This document shows, piece after piece, positions 7,104-16,148 of a DNA stretch of 64,000 nt. Every line of letters starts with the position of its first letter. Position 1 is the stretch's first letter. Made by a program: the position numbers and the translations under genes. Origin of the DNA: Desulfosporosinus acidiphilus SJ4 (GTDB taxonomy: Bacteria > Bacillota > Desulfitobacteriia > Desulfitobacteriales > Desulfitobacteriaceae); assembly GCF_000255115.2 (NCBI RefSeq), contig NC_018068.1:372001-436000 (forward strand). Reading direction: 5' to 3'. Under the pieces are notes generated by a model. It saw only the letters and a list, made by a program, of their open reading frames with translations. It searched no databases and had not been told where the DNA came from.

Positions 7104-7853
7104 ATGGACTCAATCAGTGTTAAACAGTACATAAGATATATTGAATTAGATAGGGAAAGAGTCCCATCATTTTCGGAATATCCTTTTAACCTCCCGGCAA
7201 TCAAGAGTCTGCAGAGGTTATCATTTCATCCGCAAGTCACATTTATTGTGGGAGAAAATGGTTCCGGGAAGTCAACGATCTTAGAATCAATAGCCGTAGC
7301 TTATGGGTTTAATGCTGAAGGAGGCACTAAGAATTTCAATTTTACGTCTAAAGCTACTCATTCTGGACTGAATAATTATATTAAAGTTGTCAAAGGCACT
7401 CAAAGGCCTCGGGATGGCTTCTTTTTAAGAGCGGAAAGTTTTTATAATTTCGCTTCAAATATCGATGACTTGGATTCAGAATCCGGTGGACCGTCAATCA
7501 TTAACTCCTATGGCGGCATATCACTGCATGAGCAATCACATGGAGAGTCGTTTTTTGCTTTATTTCAAAATAGATTCGGCGGTAAAGGCATTTACATTCT
7601 GGATGAACCTGAGGCAGCTTTATCACCAACGCGGCAAATGTCTATGCTTTCCATAATGCATGATTTGGTTGGGGAAGGGTCTCAGTTTATTATTGCAACT
7701 CATTCCCCAATCATAATGGCGTATCCCCAGGCATGGATATACGAAATTAAAGAAGGAATTGAAACTGTAAAGTATGAGGATACCGAACATTATCAGGTTA
7801 CACGTGCTTTTATTAATAACCCTAAGAAGATGCTACGAGTACTTCTGGAATAA
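7104..7853 (+). CDS. AAA/ABC-like predicted ATPase (COG3910 type)
   Basis: A 249-residue P-loop ATPase with ABC/SMC-like order: Walker A GENGSGKST (about residue 50), signature-like LHEQSHGES (about 142), Walker B GIYILDEPEAALS (about 160) and a switch His in IIATHSPIIM (about 200). It has no membrane segments and no coiled-coil insertion, so it is neither a transporter subunit nor an SMC protein; it fits the stand-alone predicted ATPases of COG3910. Such proteins are of unknown function, and some relatives act with toxins or nucleases, but no partner gene is adjacent here. Confidence 0.85.
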   Translation: MDSISVKQYIRYIELDRERVPSFSEYPFNLPAIKSLQRLSFHPQVTFIVGENGSGKSTILESIAVAYGFNAEGGTKNFNFTSKATHSGLNNYIKVVKGTQRPRDGFFLRAESFYNFASNIDDLDSESGGPSIINSYGGISLHEQSHGESFFALFQNRFGGKGIYILDEPEAALSPTRQMSMLSIMHDLVGEGSQFIIATHSPIIMAYPQAWIYEIKEGIETVKYEDTEHYQVTRAFINNPKKMLRVLLE

Positions 7854-8300
7854 TGTGAACGAGTCAGTTCGTGGTTAATGGCCCTCCGTGAAATATATCA
7901 AGACTAAACATTCTGATATAATTGACATTTGCTACAGAACTATAATAAACTAGGTTATACCTTAAAACGAGAGGATGGTTTTTTTGTTAAATGTGTCTGT
8001 AATGGTGATTTTCAACTAAACAGTTGAGAGAGGCTGCCTTGTAAAACGTGGGTGTTAAACCCGCTTTTTAAGTGTGCCTTTCTGAAAGTGCAACGTTTGC
8101 GCTTTTGGATAACGCCTTACAGATTACTGCCTACAATAACCATTTGAGTTATAACAGTGTCAACCTTTGACGATAAGGTCAACCAAGCTGGCATTGAAAC
8201 TATGGCGAAGATTTCGTTATAGTTATGTAGAGTGTAACAGGCATGTCCTGCTGCACTTTATTTATTTTCTCAATATCGTTATGTGATTTTATACGTCAGT
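7854..8300. other. Intergenic stretch without a recognised gene
   Basis: About 450 bp with no credible reading frame. A weak hairpin GTGGGT-GTTAA-ACCCGC followed by T5 lies at 8049-8071 and might end the ATPase transcript. A short frame ending at about 8221 (DDKVNQAGIETMAKISL) resembles a protein tail, but nothing upstream of it is open, so it may be a gene relic. Confidence 0.4.
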
Positions 8301-8307
8301 TAAAATC

Positions 8308-8384
8308 ATTGCCCACAGGAGTAGTCTGCATATTTTGGAGATCTTAAAGATCTTTAAAATAAGACAGCTTCTCTTGTGGGCAAT
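8308..8384 (+). ncRNA. Long hairpin leader before mutS2-like gene
   Basis: ATTGCCCACAGGAG (8308-8321) pairs with CTCTTGTGGGCAAT (8371-8384), 14 bp with one G-U, enclosing a smaller AGATCTT/AAGATCT dyad. The 3' arm ends 12 bp before the AAGGAGG RBS of the next gene. This is either a cis-acting leader or a small palindromic element. Confidence 0.45.
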
Positions 8385-8410
8385 TTCATTGTTATAAGGA
8401 GGATTTATTG

Positions 8411-10351
8411 ATGAATACCGACAATACGCTGGAATTTAATAGTATACTTGAAACTTTGGCGAAATACGCACTTTCTCAAAAGGCACAGGATAAATTGCTC
8501 TCTCTAAAGCCATTTTTAAGCGAGCGGGAGTGTAAATCCAAAATGCAGGAAACAACAGAGGCGCGGAAAATGTTAGAGGGTATAGGTACGCCGCCGCTTG
8601 CGGCCATGAAAGAGCTTGATAAAATTTTAGATTTAACCGTGAAAGGCTCTATGCTGACTCCTGAACAGTTTACAGGTATCTGTGATTTTATTTCTTCCTG
8701 CAAAAGAATGAAGAAATATCTTAAAAAGGCTGAAGCGTTTAATACGGAGATCGCCTTTTATGGTCATTCTTTAAGTTCTCTCGACATGCTCTTAGAGGAG
8801 ATTGAGCGCTGCATCAGAAATGAAGCGGTGGACGATAACGCTTCTCCCGCTCTTCGGGATATACGCAGAAAAATAGAGAACACAAAATCAGCCGTTAATC
8901 TAAAGCTTGACGCTATCCTTCGCAGTAAAAAAGAATGGTTCAGTGATGGATATGTCACCATCCGTAACGGACGGTTTGTCTTGCCGGTTAAAAAAGGCTA
9001 TAAAAATCAGTTAAGCGGTACAATAGTTGATACTTCGAGTTCAGGCGGCACGTATTTTATTGAGCCTACAGCCGTTAGAAAACTGCAGGAAGAACTGGCC
9101 GTTTTAGCAATTGATGAAGAGAATGAGATGAGAAAAATATTATATACCCTTACTGTCCTCGTTGATGAGCATATGAATGAGTTGAGGATCAACAAGGACT
9201 GTATGGAAACCTTAGATTTTATATTTGCCAAGGCCAAGCTGTCTATGGATATGAAGGCAATTCCTGTCTTTATTACAACGGAACGAAAAATAGTCATAAA
9301 GCAGGGAAGGCATCCCCTATTGAAGCAAGATCAATGCGTCCCTCTTGATTTTGAACTAGGAGGGGATCTTCGCGATGAAGCAATTAACGGTATTGTAATT
9401 ACCGGGCCAAATACAGGCGGTAAGACCGTGGCCTTAAAGACGATTGGCTTACTGTCCATGATGGCTCAAAGCGGGCTTCATGTTCCTGTGTCCCAGGGCA
9501 GCGTCTTTTGTATGCATAATAGTATTTTCTGCGATATTGGTGATGGTCAAAGTATTTCTGAGAATCTATCCACTTTTTCGTCCCATATTAAAAACATCGT
9601 TGCCATTCTTAAAGGCGTATCCGGCGAAAGTCTTGTTTTGCTTGATGAGTTAGGTTCCGGTACAGATCCTGCCGAGGGAATGGGACTGGCAGTTGCAATT
9701 TTAGCTGAATTAATTCAGAGAGGCTGTCTTTTTGTTGCGACCACCCATTACCCGGAAATAAAGGATTTTGCCAAGAACACTAAAGGACTTATGAATGCAC
9801 GCATGGAGTTTGATCGAGAAAATCTACAGCCTTTATACAAGCTGCAAATCGGCGAGGCTGGAGAAAGCTGTGCCTTATTTATTGCCCAAAGATTAGGATT
9901 CCCGGGGCATATGCTAAAGCGAGCTCAAGTGGAAGCATATCGAGGCAGATCTTCGGGGTCAAGCGACAGAAATACTATTCTGTTTGACGAGGATAAGACT
10001 AAGACGGATGCTGATACCGTTCCCTACAGTAAAATTCAAAAAGAAGTTCCGAAGGAAAAATCGCCCTCACGGAGCGAAAGCTTTAATATCGGAGACTGTG
10101 TAACGGTTTACCCGCAAAAATTGCTTGGCCTTATTTACAAGAGAGCCAATGAAAAGGGCGAACTGGGAGTACAGATAAAAGATAAGAAGCAGCTTATCAA
10201 TCACAAGCGGATTAAGCTTTTCATTCCTACAAGCGAACTTTACCCTGAGGATTATGATTTTTCGATTGTTTTTGATACGGTTGAAAACCGAAAGGCCAGA
10301 CACCAATTAGAAAAAGGGCACGATGTCGTGATCGAATATGAGGAGGATTAA
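8411..10351 (+). CDS. MutS2-like ATPase lacking the Smr domain
   Basis: A protein of about 646 residues of the MutS2 branch of MutS ATPases. The N-terminal helical core and clamp (about 1-300) include SSSGGTYFIEP, typical of MutS2; the ATPase carries Walker A TGPNTGGKT (about 335), a Ser-rich IGDGQSISENLSTFSSH signature and Walker B LVLLDELGSGTDPAEG (about 415). Canonical MutS2 is about 780-790 residues and ends in an Smr nuclease domain; here the protein stops after a basic linker and a small beta-rich tail (IGDCVTVYPQK onward). It is therefore probably a paralogue without endonuclease activity. Mismatch repair is not expected; ribosome rescue or recombination suppression known for MutS2 may not apply. 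AAGGAGG precedes an ATGATG pair (8408/8411). Confidence 0.85.
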   Translation: MNTDNTLEFNSILETLAKYALSQKAQDKLLSLKPFLSERECKSKMQETTEARKMLEGIGTPPLAAMKELDKILDLTVKGSMLTPEQFTGICDFISSCKRMKKYLKKAEAFNTEIAFYGHSLSSLDMLLEEIERCIRNEAVDDNASPALRDIRRKIENTKSAVNLKLDAILRSKKEWFSDGYVTIRNGRFVLPVKKGYKNQLSGTIVDTSSSGGTYFIEPTAVRKLQEELAVLAIDEENEMRKILYTLTVLVDEHMNELRINKDCMETLDFIFAKAKLSMDMKAIPVFITTERKIVIKQGRHPLLKQDQCVPLDFELGGDLRDEAINGIVITGPNTGGKTVALKTIGLLSMMAQSGLHVPVSQGSVFCMHNSIFCDIGDGQSISENLSTFSSHIKNIVAILKGVSGESLVLLDELGSGTDPAEGMGLAVAILAELIQRGCLFVATTHYPEIKDFAKNTKGLMNARMEFDRENLQPLYKLQIGEAGESCALFIAQRLGFPGHMLKRAQVEAYRGRSSGSSDRNTILFDEDKTKTDADTVPYSKIQKEVPKEKSPSRSESFNIGDCVTVYPQKLLGLIYKRANEKGELGVQIKDKKQLINHKRIKLFIPTSELYPEDYDFSIVFDTVENRKARHQLEKGHDVVIEYEED

Positions 10352-10449
10352 AAGTTTAGTGATTAATCCTTGCATTATATTATACAAACAATAGAGATTC
10401 ATGAAGAGCAGTGATGGAATCATTGCCGGATGCAGTACCTTCCTAAATG

Positions 10450-10478
10450 GCCGGATCACAAGGTGATCCGGCTCTTTT
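10450..10478 (+). terminator. Rho-independent terminator
   Basis: GCCGGATCAC-AAG-GTGATCCGGC with tail TCTTTT, a strong terminator for the mutS2-like gene. Confidence 0.9.
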
Positions 10479-10530
10479 GCCCTCATTAGAAAGGAAGTAA
10501 ATCACGGGTTGATACGCAGGGCGATAGAAC

Positions 10531-11079
10531 ATGAATTTTCTGAAATCATCGGGTACTATCCTTGATAAGGTTGTAAAGATCTTAAACACAGCGCTGGTGC
10601 TTTTTACCTTCATCATAGTGTTGTCTGCTCATTTCAGAATGTCCTTGTATGAACAGGTATACGGTTTTACTTATCTGAGAGTGCTAACCCATGCTTTAAT
10701 GGCTTATCTGTTTGTATTGTTAGTTGTTACCTTATGTAAAATATGGCATCAAAGGACGCAATTACTTAAATCTTACCTAATTATATCAGTGGTCTCCTAT
10801 ACACTGATCAATTATGTTAATATAGACAGTATCATTGTTAAAAATAATATTGAACGTTACAACAAGGGAAATCCTATAGACATTACATATTTGACAACTC
10901 TATCTTATGATGTTGTTCCCAAGCTCGAAGAACTTGCTGCCGGTACATCGGATCAATTGCTGGCTAATCAGCTGGAGAAAGGGCTTACCAATAAAAAACA
11001 AGCATTGGCTAAAGAGAGGCCCTGGCAGTCTTTCAATATCTCCATGTACAGGGCAAGTAAAGTCCTATTACAGCACTAA
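10531..11079 (+). pseudogene. Truncated DUF4173 (DUF4153-like) membrane protein
   Basis: The 182-residue frame matches only the C-terminal part of DUF4173 membrane proteins, which are usually about 500 residues: three membrane segments near residues 17-35, 53-75 and 80-98, then the family-typical NYVNIDSIIVKNNIERY and DITYLTTLSYDVVPKLEEL. The missing N-terminal two thirds are not found upstream, where only 50 bp separate it from a terminator. No clear RBS precedes the ATG. I read it as a decayed gene fragment; a functional short protein is less likely. The family has no firm biochemical role. Confidence 0.6.
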
Positions 11080-11411
11080 GCTCAGACTCAGAAATTCTCA
11101 GCGTTTATTACACCAGCAATTACTTTTAGAAGGAGCAGCACTATGTTTTCGAATGACATGAATTAATTGATGGCAATTAGGTTGTGTTAACAGTTACCGC
11201 TGTTCATTACTATCTTACTGCACTTTCTGTGAGGCTTGGCAGGAGCAGTTAAATAAGATGTTGAATTTTACTACTGAGTGAAAGAACCTGAAATATATTA
11301 CTTGAAATGGGATAACTTAAATTGAGGATTGCTGTATATTAAATAAAAACAACGAGTTAATTAAGATAAGTAGCTTATTAAATGAAGATAAATAACAAGG
11401 AGGCTCCCACA
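11080..11411. other. Intergenic stretch, nothing recognised
   Basis: AT-rich sequence between the DUF4173 fragment and the DUF89 gene. I see no frame, strong hairpin or repeat in it; it presumably holds the promoter of the DUF89 gene. Confidence 0.5.
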
Positions 11412-12269
11412 TTGAACGTTGTCTTGGATTGTATCCCCTGCTATATCAAACAAACTATCAATACCTTAGCTCAAACCGATATCTCTGAGGACGAAATGAG
11501 AGAAATTATTCATCAGACGCTGCCTCTCTTTCCGCAATTAGATCCTCAAGGAACCCCCGCCGAAAATTCGACGATTGTTTTGAGAAAAGTCAACGAGCTC
11601 TTAGGAAACAAGGATCCGTTTCATGAGGCCAAGAAGGAGTCTAATGAATTGGCGCTTAAACTTCTCCCCCAGCTAAAGGAGAGAATTAAGCAGAGTTCAG
11701 ATCCCCTCATGATGTCTTTGAAAATTGCAGTTGCCGGGAATATTATCGATATGGGCATTCTGAAGGACTTCGATGTTGAAGGAAGCATTCGGGAGGCTAT
11801 GGAGAAAAATTTTGCCCGGGATGATTATTCGTCTTTCCAAACAAAATTAAAAGAAGCCAAGGAAATCTTAATTCTTGGAGATAACAGCGGAGAAATTGCT
11901 TTCGATCGGCTTTTGGCTGAACAGCTGTCCGAGCTGGGGATCAGAGTAACATATGCGGTTAAGGATCAACCAATTTTGAATGATGCTACGATGGAGGACG
12001 CGGAGCATGTAGGTATGACAGAGCAAGCTCGTGTTATTTCCAATGGCAGCATCTTTTTGGGGACTGTTCTCAAAGATTGCTCCGATGAATTCTTACAAGC
12101 CTATAAAATGGCTGATTTAATCGTTTGTAAAGGGCAGGCCAATTATGAATCGCTGGAGGCTCTGGGCAAAGAGGATCAAAGACTTTATTTTCTGCTGCGG
12201 GCAAAGTGTGAAATTGTGGCCGAGAATTTAGGGGTTCAACTGGGCGAAATGGTATTTTGTCTTAGCTGA
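11412..12269 (+). CDS. DUF89 / damage-control phosphatase family protein
   Basis: A 285-residue protein of the DUF89 family (COG1578, ARMT1-like), metal-dependent phosphatases thought to remove damaged or surplus phosphometabolites. The N-terminal Cys pair DCIPCYIKQ, the Asn-rich AVAGNIIDMG segment (about residue 105) and the metal-binding LILGDNSGEIAFDRLL (about 145) are visible, as is VKDQPILNDATMEDA. TTG at 11412 is chosen because AAGGAGG lies 8 bp upstream; the ATG at 11382 lies before that RBS. The substrate cannot be read from sequence. It is followed closely by an ABC exporter operon, perhaps cotranscribed. Confidence 0.85.
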   Translation: MNVVLDCIPCYIKQTINTLAQTDISEDEMREIIHQTLPLFPQLDPQGTPAENSTIVLRKVNELLGNKDPFHEAKKESNELALKLLPQLKERIKQSSDPLMMSLKIAVAGNIIDMGILKDFDVEGSIREAMEKNFARDDYSSFQTKLKEAKEILILGDNSGEIAFDRLLAEQLSELGIRVTYAVKDQPILNDATMEDAEHVGMTEQARVISNGSIFLGTVLKDCSDEFLQAYKMADLIVCKGQANYESLEALGKEDQRLYFLLRAKCEIVAENLGVQLGEMVFCLS

Positions 12270-12330
12270 AGTGAATGGATTTATCAAGCTTTTCCTTTTT
12301 TGGGAAAATAATAAGTTGGGAAGGCAGACC

Positions 12331-13137
12331 ATGGTTGGAGTTTTGAGAATGTATGGAGTGTTCACTCGCAAGTCCTTCCAAAGGGCGGCGGCGTATCGTT
12401 TTGATGCCTGGACGCGAATTCTGGGCAATGTCATCATGCTTTTCCTTTGGGGGTTTATTTGGTATGCCCTTTATAAGGGAAAAGCTTCGGTGGGAAATGT
12501 TACCTTTCATTCTATGTTGAGCTATATCTTAATAAGCCAAGCTCTTCAGGGAATTCATAGTGCAGGGACCCCGCTGTGGGAGATTCAGGAACGGGTACGG
12601 ACCGGAGATATCGCGATGGAGATGCTCAGACCTTATGATTATCCACTGCGTATGCTCTTTACTGATTTGGGGAGTATCCTTTTCTATTTTCTTACGGCTG
12701 TACTGCCAATTTATACGGTCATTTTTCTGGTCTTTAAACCCACAATGCCTGTATCCCTTTCCCAAGGCCTTTTGTTTATTGTTTCGGCGGTAATGGGCTA
12801 TTTTATTCGTTATTGTATCGAGCTGACCTTTGGTTTATTTACCTTTTGGCTCGTTGAAACCGGAGGTGTAGAGGATGTTTTCTATTTCTCAATTTTTTTA
12901 TTTTCAGGTTCAGCAGTTCCTTTGTGGTTTTTTCCGAAATGGCTTGAACATTTAGCCCTTTACTTACCTTTTCAAGGAATATATTTTGTGCCGAACTCCA
13001 TTTTTGTCGGACAGCTAAGTGGGCAGCCCCTGCTGATGGCACTTTTTACTCAGGTTGTCTGGTTAGCAGCATGCTTTGCTCTGCTGCGTTTTGTTTGGGC
13101 TAAGGCATCCGGGAAAATTGTTATTCAGGGGGGATAG
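12331..13137 (+). CDS. ABC-2 type permease, COG4587 type
   Basis: A 268-residue integral membrane protein with about six hydrophobic segments (for example IMLFLWGFIWYALY, LFYFLTAVLPIYTVIFLVF and LFTQVVWLAACFALLRF). It belongs to the ABC-2 permeases that occur in fixed threes with a COG3694 permease and a COG4586 ATPase. ATG 12331 follows GGGAAGG; a GTG at 12271 directly after the DUF89 stop would add 20 residues without RBS. The three-gene set is an exporter of unknown cargo, loosely called daunorubicin/antibiotic-type. The stop lies 2 bp from the next start, so translation is probably coupled. Confidence 0.88.
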   Translation: MVGVLRMYGVFTRKSFQRAAAYRFDAWTRILGNVIMLFLWGFIWYALYKGKASVGNVTFHSMLSYILISQALQGIHSAGTPLWEIQERVRTGDIAMEMLRPYDYPLRMLFTDLGSILFYFLTAVLPIYTVIFLVFKPTMPVSLSQGLLFIVSAVMGYFIRYCIELTFGLFTFWLVETGGVEDVFYFSIFLFSGSAVPLWFFPKWLEHLALYLPFQGIYFVPNSIFVGQLSGQPLLMALFTQVVWLAACFALLRFVWAKASGKIVIQGG

Positions 13138-13139
13138 AT

Positions 13140-13952
13140 GTGCTTCGGTTGTTGCTCAGAGGAATAAAAATGTACTTTTATATGATAGGTGTCAGCATTC
13201 GAACGCAGATGCAATATCGCTATGCTTTTATTATGAATATTTTGGGTTGGGCTATGACCTATGCCGGAACAGCCATTACCATGTGGGTCTTGCTTTATTC
13301 CTTTGGGGCCATCGGGGGCTGGAGTTTTTGGGAACTCCTCTTTCTCTTCGCTCTCTCAGTATTATCCTGGGGTGTATGCGTTGTTTTTTTCTTTCATTTT
13401 CGGACCTTAGATCAATTTATTGTCCAAGGAACCTTTGATCGCTTTTTGGTTCGACCAATCCATCCCTTTTTTCACTTCATGTCCATGAAATTTGACGTCG
13501 GTGCTTTTGGGCAATTTCTCTTTAGTATTGTTGCAGTAGTACTGGCTTACGGCAAACTTCATCTTCACTGGAATGCCGGGCAGTGGCTTGTTTTTGGGGG
13601 TGCCGTCATCGGCGGAACTCTCATTCAAGGAGGACTTTTGATCGCTATCTCGGCTTTAGCGTTTTGGACCACTCGTTCGGAACAAGTTTATTGGGTTGTC
13701 ATGTGGCCGGCCAAAAGCCTCATGAACTACCCGCTTACAATTTATCCGCGGATTGTTCAGTTAGCGGTGACCTTTATTTTGCCGTTTGCCTTTGTGAATT
13801 ACCTTCCGTCCCTTATTCTCTTGGGAAAAACAAGCAGTATCTACCCGTCCTGCTGGGGTATGTTCAGTATTTTGGTGGGAGTTGTTTTCTTCTGGCTTTG
13901 TTTTCAATTCTGGATGTTGGGCTTAAATCGCTATAAAAGTGCAGGTTCATAA
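13140..13952 (+). CDS. ABC-2 type permease, COG3694 type
   Basis: A 270-residue membrane protein with about six transmembrane segments, the second permease of the exporter. GTG 13140 follows GGGG by 6 bp and lies directly after the TAG of the first permease. Family features include the RTLDQFIVQGTFDRFLVRPIHPF loop that follows the second or third membrane segment, which in relatives contacts the ATPase. Heterodimer formation with the preceding permease is inferred from the constant pairing of the families. Confidence 0.88.
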   Translation: MLRLLLRGIKMYFYMIGVSIRTQMQYRYAFIMNILGWAMTYAGTAITMWVLLYSFGAIGGWSFWELLFLFALSVLSWGVCVVFFFHFRTLDQFIVQGTFDRFLVRPIHPFFHFMSMKFDVGAFGQFLFSIVAVVLAYGKLHLHWNAGQWLVFGGAVIGGTLIQGGLLIAISALAFWTTRSEQVYWVVMWPAKSLMNYPLTIYPRIVQLAVTFILPFAFVNYLPSLILLGKTSSIYPSCWGMFSILVGVVFFWLCFQFWMLGLNRYKSAGS

Positions 13953-13985
13953 GGTTTATTTCTGGTTGGGGAGGACATTTATTTT

Positions 13986-14978
13986 ATGAGTTTAATAGAA
14001 GTAAACCATCTCTCGAAAGAGTTTCAAATAGCCAAACGACAAGAGGGGATCAGGGGAGCGCTGAGGAGTCTCTTTTACAGAGAATACACAACAAAACTGG
14101 CAGTGCAGGATATTTCTTTTGCCATTCATCCGGGGGAAATTGTTGGCTATATTGGCCCCAACGGAGCCGGCAAATCCACGACGATCAAGATGCTGACCGG
14201 GATTCTCGTGCCGTCTTCCGGCGATATTCGAGTTAATGGTATTGTCCCCTTTAAAGAACGCCAAAAAAATGCGCGGCAAATAGGAGTAGTCTTCGGCCAG
14301 AGGACTCAACTTTGGTGGGATTTACCGACCATTGAATCCTTTGAACTCCTGCGGCAGGTATTTCAAATTCCTGATGAGCGGTATCGGCGAAATATGGCCA
14401 GATTTACCGAGATTTTAGGCCTTGAAGAATTTTTGCATACCCCTGTTCGGCAATTGTCTTTGGGTCAGCGAATGCGGGCAGACATTGCTGCTTCTTTACT
14501 CCATGATCCGGTAATCCTCTTTCTCGATGAACCCACTATTGGTTTAGATGTGGTGGCGAAAGAACGGATGCGAAACTTCATCCGGGAAATAAACCGGGAG
14601 AGAGGGGTTACGGTTATCCTTACAACTCATGATATGTCCGATATTGAAAAGCTTTGTCAGAGAATGATTCTAATTGATCATGGTCAAGTAATGTATGACG
14701 GAGAAATCGCGAAGATCAAAGAACGGTTTGGGAAAGAGCGGGTCCTGATCATTGATTTAGAAGAGGAAATAGCCAATTTCTCTATTGATGGGGCAAAGGT
14801 TATTAAACAGGAGGGGTATCGGAAATGGCTGCAATTCAATCGTGACGTGATGAGCGCCTCCCAGCTCATCAGTCGCATCTCGGAGAACTATGAAATTAAG
14901 GATTTATCAATCCAAGATCCCGAAATTGAGGTTATGATTCGCAATATTTATGAAAGCGGACTGGACTGTGAGTTTTAG
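13986..14978 (+). CDS. ABC transporter ATP-binding protein, COG4586 type
   Basis: A 330-residue ATPase: Walker A GPNGAGKST (about residue 58), signature LSLGQRMRADIA (about 157), Walker B VILFLDEPTIGLD (about 178) and switch His in ILTTHDMSD. The N-terminal extension before the P-loop (KEFQIAKRQEGIRGALRSLF) and the roughly 100-residue C-terminal tail are characteristic of COG4586 as opposed to generic NodI-type ATPases. It drives the two permeases encoded immediately upstream. GGGGAGG precedes the ATG. Confidence 0.92.
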   Translation: MSLIEVNHLSKEFQIAKRQEGIRGALRSLFYREYTTKLAVQDISFAIHPGEIVGYIGPNGAGKSTTIKMLTGILVPSSGDIRVNGIVPFKERQKNARQIGVVFGQRTQLWWDLPTIESFELLRQVFQIPDERYRRNMARFTEILGLEEFLHTPVRQLSLGQRMRADIAASLLHDPVILFLDEPTIGLDVVAKERMRNFIREINRERGVTVILTTHDMSDIEKLCQRMILIDHGQVMYDGEIAKIKERFGKERVLIIDLEEEIANFSIDGAKVIKQEGYRKWLQFNRDVMSASQLISRISENYEIKDLSIQDPEIEVMIRNIYESGLDCEF

Positions 14979-15160
14979 ATTCTAACGTATCATCGTTTCC
15001 GGATAGACGATCATCAACAAATTTCTGCCACTCTTGAGCAAAATTATCTAAAATAATATCGGGTCAGTTCGAGAAACGTCTCTGGCGATATCAATAGCTT
15101 CGCTGTTGTTCTTATATAAACCCAAAATGCCGGTGATCTCCAGTATTTGCTATAGACTGA

Positions 15161-15190
15161 CTAGCAATATGGGTTGTACGATATTGCTAG
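15161..15190. repeat. Perfect 10-bp inverted repeat upstream of trmB
   Basis: CTAGCAATAT (15161-15170) and ATATTGCTAG (15181-15190) are exact inverted copies separated by 10 bp, about 60 bp before trmB. It could be an operator or an RNA hairpin. There is no T-run, so it is not a terminator. Confidence 0.5.
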
Positions 15191-15249
15191 GATGCGTTAA
15201 TCTATGACTGATTGACCATTTGATTGTCATAAATGGAGGAGACAAATAG

Positions 15250-15888
15250 ATGCGGCTGAGAAAAAAGTGGTGGGCAAGGCCCGAATTGGAAAGAGATAAT
15301 AAGGCGATTTTCAACCCTTCACAGCACAAGGGGAAATGGAAAGAGCTTTTCGGCAATAAAAATCCCATCCATTTAGAATTAGGCTGCGGCCGAGGACGTT
15401 TTATCAATGAACTCGCCGGAAGTTGTGACGATACCAACTACCTTGCCATTGATGTTTATGAAGAACTTTTAGTTTATGTTTTAAGAAAGGCTAATGAAGG
15501 CCGCTTGAATAACCTAAAGGTTATTCCGATGAATATCGGGAATATCGAAGACATCTTTGCTCCGGATGAAATTGAGAAACTTTACATTAATTTTTGCAAT
15601 CCTTGGCCTAATAAACGACACCATAAGAGAAGGCTAACCCATCCGAATTTCCTTAGACGTTATCAAACCTTTTTGCTAAAGGGAGGGGAAATTTGGTTTA
15701 AGACGGACAGTGAATTACTTTTTGCGGATAGTCTTGAGTATTTTAAAACCGCGGGTTTTAAGGAGCTCTATCGGACTTATGATTTACACCAAAGTGATTT
15801 CAACCATAACATTATGACAGAGTATGAAGAGAAGTTTTGTAATCAAGGAATCAAAATCATGTTTGGCAGGTTCATAAATATTAAATAA
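15250..15888 (+). CDS. trmB: tRNA (guanine-N7-)-methyltransferase
   Basis: A 212-residue SAM-dependent methyltransferase that makes m7G46 in the tRNA variable loop. Motif I is LELGCGRGRFINEL (about residue 42), and the TrmB-specific INFCNPWPNKRHHKRRLTHPNFL block (about 117-140) with catalytic-region Asp/Asn-Pro-Trp-Pro is complete, followed by GGEIWFKTDSELL and the C-terminal TEYEEKF. GGAGGA precedes the ATG. It is a normal-length housekeeping gene with its own terminator. Confidence 0.95.
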   Translation: MRLRKKWWARPELERDNKAIFNPSQHKGKWKELFGNKNPIHLELGCGRGRFINELAGSCDDTNYLAIDVYEELLVYVLRKANEGRLNNLKVIPMNIGNIEDIFAPDEIEKLYINFCNPWPNKRHHKRRLTHPNFLRRYQTFLLKGGEIWFKTDSELLFADSLEYFKTAGFKELYRTYDLHQSDFNHNIMTEYEEKFCNQGIKIMFGRFINIK

Positions 15889-15901
15889 AGAAGGAAATTT
15901 A

Positions 15902-15933
15902 GTCGGGATATTGACAGATCCCGACATTTTTAT
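15902..15933 (+). terminator. Rho-independent terminator
   Basis: GTCGGGAT-ATTGACAG-ATCCCGAC followed by ATTTTTATT, downstream of trmB. Confidence 0.9.
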
Positions 15934-16148
15934 TACTCTATATCCTTTTTTAAAGGATATTTCAACATGAAAAAACAATAAATTTAGTAAAATTCAGGAA
16001 TTTATTATTCTTATCATGGAAGGAAATGGAGGAAGAATGTAGAAGAGGTATTGACTAGGAAGCTTACAGTCAAGGGCTTCCAATTTAGGTTTGATAGCTC
16101 GAATGACAAATTTTAAAGATATTAAGCGGGGGATCAAAGCTGTATAAG

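Noticed and set aside
8164-8221. Short frame TFDDKVNQAGIETMAKISL as the tail of a gene
   Set aside because: The frame is closed by a stop shortly upstream and has no start or RBS; at most a relic.
13076-13936. Long plus-strand frames of 117-120 residues inside the permease genes
   Set aside because: They overlap well-supported ABC permease genes in another frame and have no RBS or family likeness.
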